This document shows positions 22,428 to 35,080 of a stretch of 64,000 bases of DNA, piece after piece. Source of the DNA: Poecilobothrus nobilitatus (lineage: Eukaryota; Arthropoda; Insecta; Diptera; Dolichopodidae); assembly GCA_947095535.1 (NCBI GenBank), contig OX352773.1, positions 256,455,590-256,519,589 of the forward strand. Reading direction: 5' to 3'. The translations under genes were made by a program, and so were the position numbers. Below the pieces are notes generated by a model. That model worked only from the letters and a program-made list of their open reading frames with translations, did no database searches and was not told where the DNA came from. Every line of letters starts with the position of its first letter. Within the stretch, counting starts at the first letter, position 1.

Positions 22428-23245
22428 TTTTAGCAAATTTTCAAAACAATTTTGAAAAACTTTGCCTATTAGTTTCGCTCTGTCGCTTTGTCCGTTCATC
22501 TGTTTACAAAACTTGTACACCGTTAAAGATAGAGAAAACAAATTTTAACCATGGGAAGGTCTCATAAAAAAATTAATGTTGTAGAACAAATTTTTCGCGT
22601 AGCCCCATCCATTACGGAGCTAAATCCCCTCAAACGTTTAAAAAGGGCTCTTTTTAAAGGCGTATACCTCATGTTCTGTTTAACATTTTTTCCACCTGAA
22701 AACGACATTCGACAGGAATGTTTTTTTACCTTTGTAAATCAATTTAAAAAATTGTACATTTTTTTTAAAATTTAGTATTTAAATTTACCGTTATGTGAAA
22801 ACTAAATTTTGCACGATTTTTCTGCCTTAATAATTCCGGAATGCTTTTAGATAGGGACTTGCAATTTTGAGGTAAGCAAGAACTTTTAATATTAGTTTAA
22901 TTTTCCCCACAAATTATGTTTGTACCACCCTCTGTTTAAGAGTTATTAGGGCTCAAAAACTGAAAATTAGCTTCAGCTTCTAATATATTTTCACGCTTCA
23001 GTAAAATATTTAAAGCTTCAGTAATATATTTTCACGTGTGTTAACGGTTTTCTTACTTATATAGGGTTCCGGACTTACAGCCCCTCAAAATTGCAAAAAG
23101 ATTCGATTTTCATAATTTTCTTATTACATGTATGAAATTTTCAAATTTGGGTGCAAGTTACAATTCTAAACAGTTTGTATTGTCTTTTGATAATGTGCGC
23201 CTTTAAAAACCGTTAGTTTACATTCTGCCTTATATTTTCTTTTCT
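22428..23245 (-). repeat. R2 repeat copy (reverse)
   Basis: Runs in reverse from TTTAGCAAATTTTCAAAACA to CGTTAGTTTACATTCTGCCT. It includes the CCATCCATTACGGAGCT, TTACCGTTATGTGAAAAC and GACTTACAGCCCCTCAAAAT boxes. About 0.8 kb, with one module plus both ends. Confidence 0.7.
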
Positions 23246-23299
23246 TGATTTTATTACTCTTGAATCTCTTAAAAAAAATCAGCGGTTTCCACGCTATCT

Positions 23300-23535
23300 T
23301 CTGATCGTCTTATTACCACAAAACACTCCAAGATAACCGGTCATGACTACATTATTCATTCTGTATATAACTATTTTCAAAAGGTTTACAGGAAGTCATA
23401 GCTATCATACAACTTCAAGTGTTTTTTATACCAAAAACTATCTTTTGATCGTCTAATCACAACAAAACTCTGCAAGCTAACCGACCATGACTATCCTATT
23501 GATTCTGTACATTAGTATTTTAAAAAGGTACACAG
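23300..23535. repeat. Diverged direct repeat of about 95 bp
   Basis: Two copies, near 23303 and 23437, share CTATCTT-TGATCGTCT, the ACAAAAC-CTCCAAG/TGCAAG word and ATGACTA with TTCTGTA. Each ends in AAAAGGT. Function unknown. Confidence 0.55.
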
Positions 23536-23570
23536 GTACATTCAAATTAACAAAAAATATACGTACGCGT

Positions 23571-24245
23571 TCAAATACAAAATGATCCAACAGTTTTCAA
23601 AACAATTCCTCGAAAATGGCGATGGAAAAATGCCAATAAATCAAATCACTCAAATTATTAAATTACCATAAAATTTTTGTAATATTGCATCTACACAAAA
23701 TGAACTCATACATAAAGTGTTTCCAAATATTGAAGTTTGAATCAATTCAAACAGTTGTCGATGAAAATGAAGGAGTTAATTATTCAACTGAATTTTTAAA
23801 TTCATTGGACGTACCAGGTATATCACCACATCATTTAGGATTAAAAATTGAATCTCCAATAATTTTATTACGCAATCTATAACCACCAATGCTATGCAAT
23901 GTTACCAGATTAGTTATCAAGAAAATTTTGGCAAACATCCTCGAAGCCACAATTATTAATGGACAATCTACAGGAGAAAATGTGTTATCACCGACGATTC
24001 TAATGATACCATTTGATCGACCAATATAATTTAAACGTTTGCAATTTCCCATTCGCTTAGCCTTTGCAATGACAATTAATAAAGCTCAAGGGCAGACTAT
24101 GACTATATGTGGATTGAACCACATGTAGTCATAGCCCCTCGGCAATGTTGCATGTTCACGTGTCGGTAAACCACGAAATTTATTTATATAGACAGAAAAT
24201 GGAGAAACAAGAAATATTGTCCATAACTTAGCATTACAATAATAA
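23571..24245 (+). pseudogene. Helitron helicase (Pif1-like) C-terminal remnant
   Basis: Degraded end of the RepHel protein that replicates Helitron rolling-circle transposons. In order: [20 protein letters not shown] (23790-23850) and PIILLRNL followed by a stop. Then LCNVTRLVIKKILAN (about 23895), RLAFAMTINKAQGQT (24055) and VACSRVGKPRNLFI (24150). NGETRNIVH follows at the end. These match the last conserved motifs of Helitron helicases. At least two stops and two frame changes break it. The 5' Rep domain is absent. It lies directly before an R1 copy. Confidence 0.85.
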
Positions 24246-24374
24246 AATTAATTACCAATTAATAAATTTTATAAAATTGAATTTGAAAAGATTAATTTCA
24301 AACACAATAGCTAATTGCTAACACGTTCTAAAAATTGAAATATTTATGTATAAACTATTCAAAAAAGATAAAAA

Positions 24375-25977
24375 CGAGTAAGAATACAGTTGCCTTTGTC
24401 AACTCTTAGATACTCGTACGAACCGTTAGTATGTTCACAGCCTGTCACTCTGCTTACAATATTATTTTTTTAATATTTTAATATTTTAAAATAATTTGGG
24501 TGAATTTTATAATTTCTAGAACTATGGGTTGTAAATACATATATTCAAACTATATGTTTATACATTCTTCAAAAGCAGATTATAACCTTCCACATAACGA
24601 TTATCAATCCAAAACTTTTTTAAATATTCTATAGTACTATTTAATACTAAGCGGTAAATCTATATTAAATTACATAATATTAAATATAATGTTAAATATT
24701 ATATTATATTAATGCGCGCATAGTATATTTATATTGTTATAAGTATATCGCCATACATTGCAATATTTCTTATTCATAGAATAATTTCTTATAAGTACAA
24801 TAATGTACATATATATATGTATGTATGTAAGTACGGCGCTATATAATATACATCTATACTCTTATCATTCATTCATCAGTGACATATACGATATGTAAAT
24901 AAACATGATAATATATAAGTATGTATGTATATCAATATCATATAAATAAAAATGCTTCAAGCAACCGTTATGTTTTTTATTTTTTTTTGTACTACGTATT
25001 ATATCCTCAACAATTTCAAATTATCGAGTAAAACAAAATGGAAAAAATTCGTTAAAGAAATTTATTAGAAAATTTGAAAAAATCAATTAACACTTTCGTC
25101 AATTATAAAGTAACCCTATATTATTAAAAAAAGTTGTTAACAGAAATAAGAGTATAATGTTGAAGCTTTAATTTTTATGTATTACTTCAAAAAATTTTTA
25201 ACAGGTGTTCAAGTTACAGGTGTTTAAAAATAAGAAATTTTCAGTTTTTGACCCTTACAGCTCCTAACGGGAGGTGATACAAAAAAAAATTCTGAAATGA
25301 GTCATACTTTTATATATTATTTTCAAAGATCTAACTTCTGTCAAAATTTCAAGTTTCCAACTTTAACGGTTTAGAAGATAGAAGGGTTAAATGATTTTGC
25401 AATAATTCAGTTTCGCATAACGGTAAATTAAGACACCGTATAGCACAAGTATATATTTATTATATACATGTTTGTAAAGCTCATATAGCACCAATCGTTT
25501 GGAATTTTCAGTTTGAAGACATACCTTATAGAGCTTGTGTTATAACAATTTAAATATAGAAATTTTTCGAACTTTGGGGGGCTGTAGCTCCTTAACGGGT
25601 GGGGCTACAGAAAAATTAATATTTTTATGATATCTGTCAGCAGTTAAAATTTCATGGATCTATTTCAAAAAAATTGTAGACATCTAAAAGTTAGTTGTTC
25701 GGAGCTACCCCAAGTTTTGGTCGGAACTTAACCATAACTGAAATAGGGAGCCTACAAATTGCTCCCAGAATATTTTGTGCAAATTTGAAGATTCTAGCTT
25801 TCTTAGTTTTTGAGTTAGCGTGCTGATGGGCGGACGGGCGGACATGGCTTAATCGATTCAGAATTTGATTCTGATCCGATCCATACCTTTGAATGTATAT
25901 CTAGCTCGCTTATTTCGAGGTGTTACAAACGGAGGAGTAATTTTATTATACCCAATACTCATCGTACGGGTATAAAC
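24375..25977 (+). repeat. R1 element copy lacking the right inverted repeat
   Basis: Left end CGAGTAAGAATACAGTTGCC, then collinear with 19664-22020 but without the MITE. It preserves the empty MITE site. It ends at the TACCCAATACTCATCGTACGGGTA hairpin region rather than a full inverted repeat. Confidence 0.7.
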
Positions 25978-26199
25978 AAATATATACGGTGTATCATTTA
26001 CGACGATATTTTTAAATACTTATTTAACTTTTAAAATTTCAGCAAATATTAAAAAATATTTATAATTTAGAAAAGAAAATAAAACAATGATTCAGCTAGA
26101 TGTGTAAAACATTAGTTAAAAAAAATAGGAGAAGGTTTATGTGGCAAAACAACGTTTGTAAGATCCACTAATGGTATATAAATTTTTAGAGATATTTTG

Positions 26200-26460
26200 C
26201 ATAAAAAAATTCATGATGCCATAAATTTGGTCATGATGCAGGACCAAATCCTTTCTCAAAATCCCACAGGTTGTGGTTCGAGACAGTCCCAATTCTTAAG
26301 AACGTCTTGGAATCGACAAATTGCGGTCTGCAGCAACACTTGCCTGAACGGCAACAATATTTTCATTACTTCGAGCGGTTCTTTGTCTTATTGGCACTTG
26401 AACATTATGTAAAGAAAATGTACGCTCGAAATTTTTAACAATTCGACAATAGCGAGCACA
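26200..26460 (-). pseudogene. IS630/mariner-like transposase N-terminal remnant
   Basis: The minus strand reads CRIVKNFERTFSLHNVQVP, then RQRTARSNENIVAVQAS, then NLSIPRRS, a TAA stop, and ELGLSRTTTCGILRKDLVLH. This matches the helix-turn-helix part of a widespread insect transposase family (NENIAAV...SIPRR...LGLS...ILRKDL). The in-frame stop and loss of the catalytic domain make it dead. Part of the L1 intron. Confidence 0.75.
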
Positions 26461-26584
26461 GTTGGACGATTATTACGAGTATAAAATGGGAAAAGCGCAA
26501 GAAAAGTTGCAATTGGAGAACGATTATTTTGATAATAAAATTGAATACTGTGTAAATAACAACAAAAATATCATTTACAAAAAA

Positions 26585-26765
26585 TTTATGCCTAATATCC
26601 CATTTGCTATATAGATTTTATGCGAAGTGTCCAATTAGTATAAATGGAATTTAGCTAAATGTCTTTTTATGCTAACTGGCTTTATGATAAAAGTCTTTTT
26701 ATGCCAACTGGGTTTATGCCAAATATCTTTTTGAGAAATAGATTTAGGCTAACTGTCATAGATCC
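26585..26765 (+). repeat. Degenerate short tandem repeats
   Basis: Words of the type TTTATGCTAACTGG and TTTATGCCAACTGGG alternate with GTCTTTTTATG-type spacers about every 30-45 bases, with AAATATCTTTTTGAG at the end. Function unknown. Confidence 0.5.
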
Positions 26766-27264
26766 GAGTAATTTATATACAAAGACATTATATGTATATA
26801 CAACATGAACATATGTACATATTATACCAAATATGTATTATATGTACATATATTGTATGTCAAAATCTGTTGTTTTGATAAGAAAGAATTCATTTAAATT
26901 AATAAAATCATTCAAATTAATAATAAATAATGATTATATAATTATTAATTTGTTAATAACGTTTAATTTGGAATAAAATAAACATTTAAGTTTTAACATG
27001 AATTTCAAAAAAAGAAAGAAAAAAAATTTAGGTACATTTTTAAATTTTACTATAGCAATACGATGCATTAATAAATTATGAGTCTAAAAAATTTTTTTGC
27101 TTTATTTTATGGATAATATTTTAAAAAAATATTATAATATTATGGCTAGTTAGAAAACCACTTTTACAATAAATGATCAGGTTAAACTCGTTAATATTTT
27201 AAATAATTTTTAATATTATTAATCATTTTTTTTAAACTTAACAAATAAATTGTGTTTATTATTA

Positions 27265-29035
27265 TACCCGTACGATAAGGATCGGGTATATTAAAATTGC
27301 TCCTCCGTTTGTAACACCTCGAAATAAGCTAGCTAGATATACCTTCAAAGATATGGATCGGATCAGAAAAAAATTCTAAGACGATTGAGCTTTGTCCCTC
27401 CGTCCGTCTGTTCGAGAGCAAGATAACTCAAAAACTAAGAAAGCTAGAGTCTTGAAATTAACAGAAAATATTCTTACAACAATTTGTAGGTTCCTTATTT
27501 TTGATATCTTATTCCTTATTTTGATTATTTTTGAGATCCGACCACAACTTCGGGTAGCTCTCGAACACCTAACTTTTAGATCCCCACATTTTTTTTGAAA
27601 TAGAGGCATGAAATTTTAACTGCTGATAGATAACATAAAAATATTAATTTTATACTTTATAACTTTTTTTTGTAGCCCCATCCGTTACGGAGCTACAGCT
27701 CCTCAAACTTTTAAAAAGCCCTATTTTTAAATGCATATGTCTCATGTTCTACTTGAGATTTTTTCAATCAGAAAACGTCATTCGACAGGTATTTTTTTTA
27801 AATTTATAAATTAATATCAAAATTGTACAATTTTTTTTAATTTAGTATTTAAATTTACCTTTATATGAAAACCAAATTTTGCATGATTTTTCTACCCTCA
27901 TAACTCCGGAACGCTTTCAAATAGGGACTTGTAATTTTGCGAGCAAAGAACTCTTAGAATTAGTATAAGTTTACTCAGAAATTTTTTTTGGACCACCCCC
28001 TGTTTATGAGGTATTAGGGCTCAAAAATTGAAAATTTGCTATTTTTAAACACTTTTAACTTAGGTACCTGTACACATATTTCTTCGGCAAGACAAAAAAA
28101 TTAAAGGCCAAGTAATATATTTGTACGTGTGTTAATGGTTTTTTTTAATTGTATAGGGTTCCTAAGTTACAGCCCCCCAAAATTTCAAAAAACCCCTATT
28201 TTCAGATATATATATCTCAGGTTCTGTGTAGTAGTTTTACAATCTAAAAACACTAGAAGACCGGAATTTTTGTTATCTCCATAAGACAATATCAAAATTA
28301 TGCAATAGTTTGTAATTTACTATTTAAATTTACCGTTATGTTAAAACCAAATTTTGCATGATATTTGTTTTTTCATAACTCCGGCACGTTTTGAGATAGG
28401 AACCTGAAATTTTGAGACAAGAAAGAACTTTTAGAATTATAAATTAAGTTTCCTCAGAAAATTTTTTGGTAGCCCCCTCTTTAAGAGTTATTACTCCTCA
28501 AAAATTGAAAATTTGCTATTTTCAGGAACCTGTAACTTAGGCACCTGTAAAAATTTTTCCTCGGCAAGACATGAAAATTAAAGGTTCAATAATATATTTT
28601 TACGTATGTTAACGGGTTTTTTTTAATTATATAGGGTTCCGGACTTACAGCCCCTCAAAATTCCAGAAAAGTCAATTCTTCACATTTTTTATATCGTACG
28701 ATAAATAATTTATACATATGTATAGTATAAATTATTAAACTTAGGCATTATACATTTGCCGCTTAGTATTAAATGGTACTATAGCATATTTGGAAAAGTT
28801 AGATATATAATCGTTATTCGGAAGGTTAAAATCTACTTTTGAAGAATGTACAAACATATAGTTTGAATATATGTACAACCCACAGTTCTAGAAATTATAA
28901 AATTCCACCCAAATTATTTTAAAATACTAAAAAATTAAAAAAATAATATTATAAGCAGAGTGATAGGCATACTAACGGGTCGTACGGGTATCTAAGAGTT
29001 GACAAAGGCAACTGTATTCTTCCTCGTTTTTAATT
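27265..29035 (-). repeat. Composite of R1 and R2 fragments (reverse)
   Basis: 27265-27660 is the R1 right end, with TACCCGTACGATAAGGATCG and GTAACACCTCGAAATAAGCT. 27660-28690 is R2 with two modules (TTTTGCATGATTTTTCTACC near 27875 and its repeat near 28355). 28735-29035 is the R1 left end, closing with GACAAAGGCAACTGTATTCT. The order suggests one large composite element or successive insertions. Confidence 0.6.
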
Positions 29036-30105
29036 AGATTTTTTTAACATATTTCTAATAGTAATTTTGAAAATGAAATACAAATATTTTATTTTCTTTT
29101 ATTTTTTACTTTTGTTGAATAATTTTATTTATAAATTAACGTAAAATACATAATCAACTATTTAACAAATTAAAAAAACAAAACGTTGAAATATTTGCTT
29201 ATTAGTTTATTATGTCAATTATTTCGTCTGTCAGTTCGTTTGTTTTGGAAATTTTTATACCGTTTGAGTTAGACCAAAATATATCTCATTAAAAAAATTA
29301 TTTTATACAAAAACATTTTGTATAACTCCTTAACTTCTTACTTTTGTGTTTTGACATTTCCACTACCTTCCAAAGTTTGAAAAGTTATATATGTATATTC
29401 AAATGATTACAAGTTCTATAATGATTATTTTTTCAAACTGAAAATTTCAAAGAACAGAAACAGTTTTAAGATTTATAAATCAAAGCAAAAGTAGGGTCAT
29501 CTTTTTTGCATTTAGATTCCCAAATTCTTAAAGCTAGAAATATGAAATTTTGAAAAAGGTAAGATCGTTCTCAGAAAAATTTCAGAAATTTTTCGTATTA
29601 GCTTCAGGATTTTTAATTTTATAGCTTTAGCTGTTACAGTGGTAAGAAATTGAAAATATATTATTTTTATACACCTATACCCTGATTTATAAGACTATAT
29701 TAGTAAATAATCTTTACATTATATTAATTGTCTTCTTAAAAGGTTGATAACATGTTTATTAAATTATTATTATCAAAACGATTTTAACTACTTTAAGACA
29801 ACCAGGGAAATCTTCAATTATCCTAATTTTCCATATATAATATTAATATAAGTTTATTTATTAGTCTTAAGTCTTGTAATACCATATGCATTTTATAATA
29901 TCATTTTGTAAATATTATTCTTCGAAAACCCTTTATTTTATATTATACTGCCTTGTTTTTTAATTTACAGTTGAGTTAATATGACATTAATTTCGTTTTT
30001 TGATTATTTTTAATCATTTTAGACTAGAGTAAGCTTTTTATATAGGGAAATGACCAAAATATTAATATACCTATGTAGTTTGAATTTTTTGACGCTTTAA
30101 TTTTT
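29036..30105. other. AT-rich intronic spacer
   Basis: No gene or recognised element. A weak resemblance to R1/R2 modules is seen near 29340-29650 but is too diverged to assign. Confidence 0.45.
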
Positions 30106-30109
30106 AACT

Positions 30110-30520
30110 AGTGTTGTCCAGTGTTATCGACTGTAACGCATAATTGATCATGACTGAATGCTGGTTGTGGAGAAAGAAACCTACTTATAAAAAATTTGCT
30201 AAAATAATTAGCAATGGTAAACGCAGGTATTAGGATATTGAATTAGTCGAGTAGTGAATGGTAACAATGTACTGTAAAAAGTTAAATAAATTCTAGGAAT
30301 TAAAATACGTTGTCCACTTGAAACACCAGTTAAAATTATATATTCAATACTATTTTGATGCATTCTTTTAACACGCATTTTTGTACCATTCACTAATGCA
30401 TTACCGTTATTTAAATTACGAATAATTAAATACAATACAATTTTCTTTTAAAAGCAATTTACGGAGAGGTAAACTTCTTAAAGATAAATTATTAATATAT
30501 TCAATAGAAACATTATTACG
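30110..30520 (-). pseudogene. Second Helitron helicase C-terminal remnant
   Basis: Minus strand: SIEYINNLSLRSLPLRKL, IIRNLNNGNALVNGTKMRV, ILTGVSSGQRILIPRI and later FSHDQLCVTV. These follow the same motif order as Helitron helicases (EFLNSL, LLRNL, NGTRLVV, GE.VLIPRI, FSHGQLYVA). Stops interrupt the later part. It differs strongly from the copy at 23571-24245, so it comes from another Helitron lineage. Confidence 0.7.
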
Positions 30521-30789
30521 TTTTATCATTATCAATTACTAAGTACTTTAAAACTTTATATATTTCCATTATAATTATAATGGAAATTAAAAAATTCAAA
30601 CTATAATTAAATATTTGAACTTAATACTTATATAATAAGCTACTAAAAGCTTTATTTTTTTTTTTTTTAAATTAAACATCTAATATAAAGAGTTTTTGTG
30701 TGAATTATTTTGAGAAAATGTTTTGCAAAATAGGTTAATACTTATGTACTATAATTTCTTGACAACACAGTTATTAGTTCTAGTTCGTA

Positions 30790-30941
30790 TATGCGCCAAG
30801 TTATACGAGTATTTATATGAGGAGTGTTTTACTCTTCGTTTTATAACCTCTTTGCTTAAACCACAAAATTAGTTTATAGGAAAGAAGGTATTAAACGAAG
30901 AGAAAAACGTTCCTCATATATACTCCTTACGCTTGGCGTAT
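30790..30941. repeat. Long imperfect hairpin, arms about 64 bp
   Basis: ATATGCGCCAAGTTATACGA at the left pairs with GCTTGGCGTAT at the right. Pairing continues inward through GAGGAGTG/CGTTCCTC and ACTCTTCGTTT/AAACGAAGAG, with a loop of about 20 bases. The fold is about 80% paired. It could be a small MITE or a long hairpin RNA precursor. Confidence 0.7.
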
Positions 30942-30959
30942 TAATTTCAAATTAATAGA

Positions 30960-31985
30960 AAACAATAATTAATAGGTTATATTATATCTATAATAAAAAA
31001 ATATAAACATAATAAAACAAATATACGAGTAAAATATAAACTAATAATTTTAACTTATACCTTATAACTCACACATAACCAAATATTCTTAAATTATAAA
31101 TATATTCAAATATCTAAATATAAAAAATAAACAATGTTAATTATAATACATTGTAACATTATACATTATAATTAACTCAAAATATTATATAAAAATTATG
31201 AAAATATATAAAAAAAAAAAAAAGTGGATTATATTGATTTTTATATTGATTATATTGTAAATAGAACAGTTCTACTTGTGATAAGGTATAAAATATATGA
31301 AAGGTTTGAAACTGTTTTGTTTATCAATTAAACGAGAATTTATTAAGATCAATTCTAATAATAATAAAAGTATACTACTAAAATCCCATTTCACTTATGT
31401 ATAACCATTGTCTATAATATTCATATTTTCTTATAGCATATACCTTGTCTTTTATTTTGCAATATATACCAATATCCAAATATAAAACTAATCGTTAAAT
31501 AATTGGCATGAGTCATAAAGAAACAAATATTTTCTTTTATAATATGATAAGGCAAAACGGTTTTAAAACAAATTTTATAATTAATTTATACAACTTAATA
31601 AACTTTGTTTTATTAATAATCATTTTTTAACACTTCTTTCTTTTATAATGTTATTAATTATATCCAATAATAACAAAAATTTAATTTATAAAATAATAAT
31701 TATTTAATAAATAAATTTTGAAAAGGTTGAACATAACATAAAAAATTATTACATATACATATGTATACTGAATATAATATAATATAGTATAAATATATTT
31801 ATAAATAAAGTATTATTAATTGTTATTATAATATTATTTTTATTTATATAATAAAAAATATTCAAAATATTAATAATTAATATTAATAATAATTAACAGA
31901 AAAAATTAATAATTTTAACGTCATAAAAATAGTTAAAAAAAAAAAAAAATTTTGACGTAATAAACCAATTATTATTAAAACAATA
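30960..31985. other. AT-rich intronic spacer
   Basis: Nothing recognisable besides simple A/T runs. Confidence 0.5.
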
Positions 31986-31996
31986 TTAAAAATTAC

Positions 31997-32084
31997 CTTG
32001 ACCATTACAATTTGATATTCGATTTGAAATTAATATTAAAAATATTATTGTAACATATTTTTCGATTTTCATATTATTTCTCAT
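31997..32084 (-). CDS. Leader exon L1 (signal peptide) of protease unit 1
   Basis: An ATG at 32084 opens 29 codons plus one base. MRNNMKIEKYV is followed by the hydrophobic core TIIFLILIS and ends RISNCNGQ at the donor CAAGGTAA. The same design appears in L2 and L3. Phase 1 fits the CLIP exons of both B1 and A1. CDS totals are 1188 nt (L1+B1) and 1137 nt (L1+A1), both divisible by three. The distance to B1 is 24.8 kb. A second in-frame ATG lies four codons later. Signal cleavage is probably near the SN or NC residues. Too short for ordinary ORF calling. Confidence 0.8.
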
Positions 32085-32089
32085 AATTT

Positions 32090-32560
32090 CACCTTTTTTT
32101 AATAATTTAGAAAAAGATTTAAAAAAAATTAATTTAAATTTTATTTGCAAATATTAAATTACGAAAAAACCTTAATAACAAGTTTATTTCTAATTGTTTA
32201 AAACAGGTTTAAATGATTTATAAATTAAAAATTAACTTTGGTTTAAAATGTTAATATTTATTTTAAAAATCGTTCTGTTCTCTATACTGTTAAAGTTAAT
32301 ATTGAACTAAACTAATTACAATATTAAATTTCAAAATTTCAACTTTTAAATAAAATTAAATTTAAATCTCTTTTGATGGATACACGGTTGCGGTTCGTTT
32401 AATCGTTTCGTTTTGCATATACATACATATTAACATACATCTCTTTTTAAATCAGCTTTCTTCTCTTCTTTTTTATTTTATTAAAGTTAATGTTTGGAGA
32501 TTTTCGTTTCTCTTATTAAATTTTATATTAATAAAATAAAATATAAAAAAAAAAAAACAA
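32090..32560. promoter_or_regulatory. Upstream region of L1
   Basis: Probable 5' flank and promoter. It holds GGTTGCGGTTCGTTTAATCG at 32388-32407 and ACATCTCTTTTTAA near 32436. The first resembles a word upstream of L3 and the second a word upstream of L2 (47213). No clear TATA box or start site. Confidence 0.3.
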
Positions 32561-32562
32561 GG

Positions 32563-33050
32563 CAGAATATAAAACCAACGGTTTTTAAAAGCGCACATTT
32601 CCAAAAGACAATATCAACTGATTAGAATTGTGACTTGCAGAAAAATTTGAAAATTTCATATAATAAGTAAAAATGTGAAAATAGGACTTTTCTGGAATTT
32701 TGAGGGGCTGTAAGTCCAGAAACCTATATAACTAAGAAAAACCGTTAACATACGTAAAAATATATTACTGGAGCTTTAATTTTTATATTTTGCTGAAGTT
32801 GTGTACAGGTGCTTAAGTTACAGATACCTAAAAAAAGGAAATTTTCAATTTTTGAGCCCTAATAGCTCTTAAGACGGTGATGCAAAAAAAATTTCTAAGG
32901 AAACTTTTATTTCTTTGACTTGAAACTTTCTGCCCTCAAAATTTCAAATCCCTATCAAAAAACATTCCGGAGTTATGAGGGTAGAAAAATCATGCAAAAT
33001 TTGGTTTTCACATAGCGGTAAATTTAAATACTAAATCTGAAAACGTCATT
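32563..33050 (+). repeat. R2 repeat copy
   Basis: Starts GGCAGAATATAAAACCAACG and contains all boxes of one module, ending near CATTCGACAGGTAAATAG, where it joins R1. Confidence 0.7.
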
Positions 33051-34375
33051 CGACAGGTAAATAGAGCCGTGAAATGTTAACTGCTGATAGATATCATAAA
33101 AATATTAATTTTATGAATATATTAATTTTTCTGTAGCCCCACCCGTTAAGGAGCTACAGCCCCCCAAAGTTCGAAAAATCTCTATATTTAAATTGTTATA
33201 ACACAAGCTCTAAAAGGTATATCTTCAATCTCAAAATTCCAAACGATGTGTACTATTATGAGCTTTATAAACATGTATACAATAAATATATACTTGTGTT
33301 ATACGGTGTCTTAATTTACCGTTATGCGAAACTGAATTATTGCAAAATCCTTTAACGCTTCTATCTTCTAAATAGTTTAAGTTGGAAACTTGAAATTTTG
33401 ACAGAAGTATGAATTATTTCAGAAATTTTTTTGTATCACCTTCCGTTTATGAGCTGTAAGGGGTCAAAAACTGTAAATTTTCTATTTTTAAACACCTGTA
33501 ACTTAAAAACCTGTTACAATTTTTTTGAAGTAATACATACAAATTAAAGCTTCAACATTATATTCTTATTTCTGTTAACAACTTTTTTTTATGATATAGG
33601 GTTACTTTATAATTGGCGAAAGTGTTACTTGATTTTTTCAAATTTTCTAACAAATTTCTTCAACAAATTTTTTGCATTTGTTTTACTCGATAATTTGAAA
33701 TTGTTGAGGATATAATGCGTAGTACAAAAAAATGTAAATAAATAAACAACATAACGGTTGCTTGAAGCATTTTTATTATTTATATGATATTGATATACAT
33801 ACATACTTATATAATATCATGTTTATTTACATATCGTATATGTCACTGATGAATGAATGATAAGAGTATAGATGCATATTATATAGCGCTGTATTTACAT
33901 ATATACATGTAATATGTATTTTATTGTACTTATAAGAAACTATTCTATGAATGGAAATATTTTTAAAGAAATATTGCAATGTATGGCGATATACTTATAA
34001 CAATATAAATATACTATGTGCGCATTAATATAATATAATATTTAAAATTATATTTACTATTTTGTACTAAGTAAATTTAATATACATTTACCGCTTAGTA
34101 TTAAATGGTACTATAGAATATTTGAAAAAGTTTTGGATTGATAATCGTTATGTGGAAGGTTAAAATCCGCTTTTGAAGAATGTATAAACATATAGTTTGA
34201 ATATATGTACAACTCATAGTTCTAGAAATTATAAAATTCACCTAAATTATTTTAAAATACTAAAATATTAAAAAAATAATATTGTAAGCAGAGTGACATT
34301 GTAAGCTGTGAACATACTAACGGTTCGTACGGGTATCTAAGAGTTGACAAAGGCAACTGTATTCTTCCTCCTTAA
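33050..34375 (-). repeat. R1 element copy (reverse, truncated)
   Basis: Collinear in reverse with 19664-21700. It starts within the ATGAAATTTTAACTGCTGATAG-type segment and ends with the left end of R1 (GGCAACTGTATTCTTCCTC). The empty MITE site is seen again. Confidence 0.7.
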
Positions 34376-35080
34376 ATTTAGTATTTATTTTACCGTTATG
34401 TGAAAACCAAATTTTGCATGATATTTTTTTTTTCATAACTCCGGCACTCTTTTAGATAGAAACTTAAAATTTTGAGACAAGAAAGAACTTTTTGAATTAA
34501 TAGAAGTTATTCTTAAATAATTGAAATATTGTCAAAATTAATGTTTCCAATAGCACTGCAGGCAAAAATTAGAAATTAATAATTGGGTATGTTTATTTTT
34601 GAAAGTAAATTAATATTACAAATTCTAATAATTTGCGACAATAACTAAATTCATTAAAATCAACCATGCACACAAATTCTGAAATGCCACAATTTCAATT
34701 AGCAATATTTTTTATTCCCAACTGCAAGTGGAAATAATGAAATGTACACTACATTATTTTAATATTTCTACCAATAAAAATAAGGCAGAATGTAAATCAA
34801 AGGTTTTTAATGAAAAATTTCAAATTCCTAGCTTTATTATTTTTTGAATTATCGCACGGGACGGGAGTTACGTATTTCGCGTTCTTTAGTTCTTTAGTCC
34901 CGGCGTTTACTTTTCTGTCTCGTTTTTTAGTTCTTTATTCCCAACCAACGAACTGATGTACATAGCTTAATCGACTTAGAATTCGATTATTAGCAAGAAT
35001 TTTCATATCTATCTCGTTTCGTTTAAGGTGTCAAAAACATAATGACAAATTTGTTATCGCCGACATTGCACGGATAAAAA
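34376..35080. repeat. R2/R1-like fragments
   Basis: 34380-34500 is a reverse R2 piece (TTACCGTTATGTGAAAACCA). 34785-35080 has AAGGCAGAATGTAAATCAAA and then a diverged R1-like tail with CATAGCTTAATCGACTTAGA and a GTGTCAAAAACATAATGACA word. Confidence 0.5.

Noticed and set aside
26585..26765. CRISPR-like repeat array
   Set aside because: The repeats are degenerate, of varying spacing, and in an insect intron.
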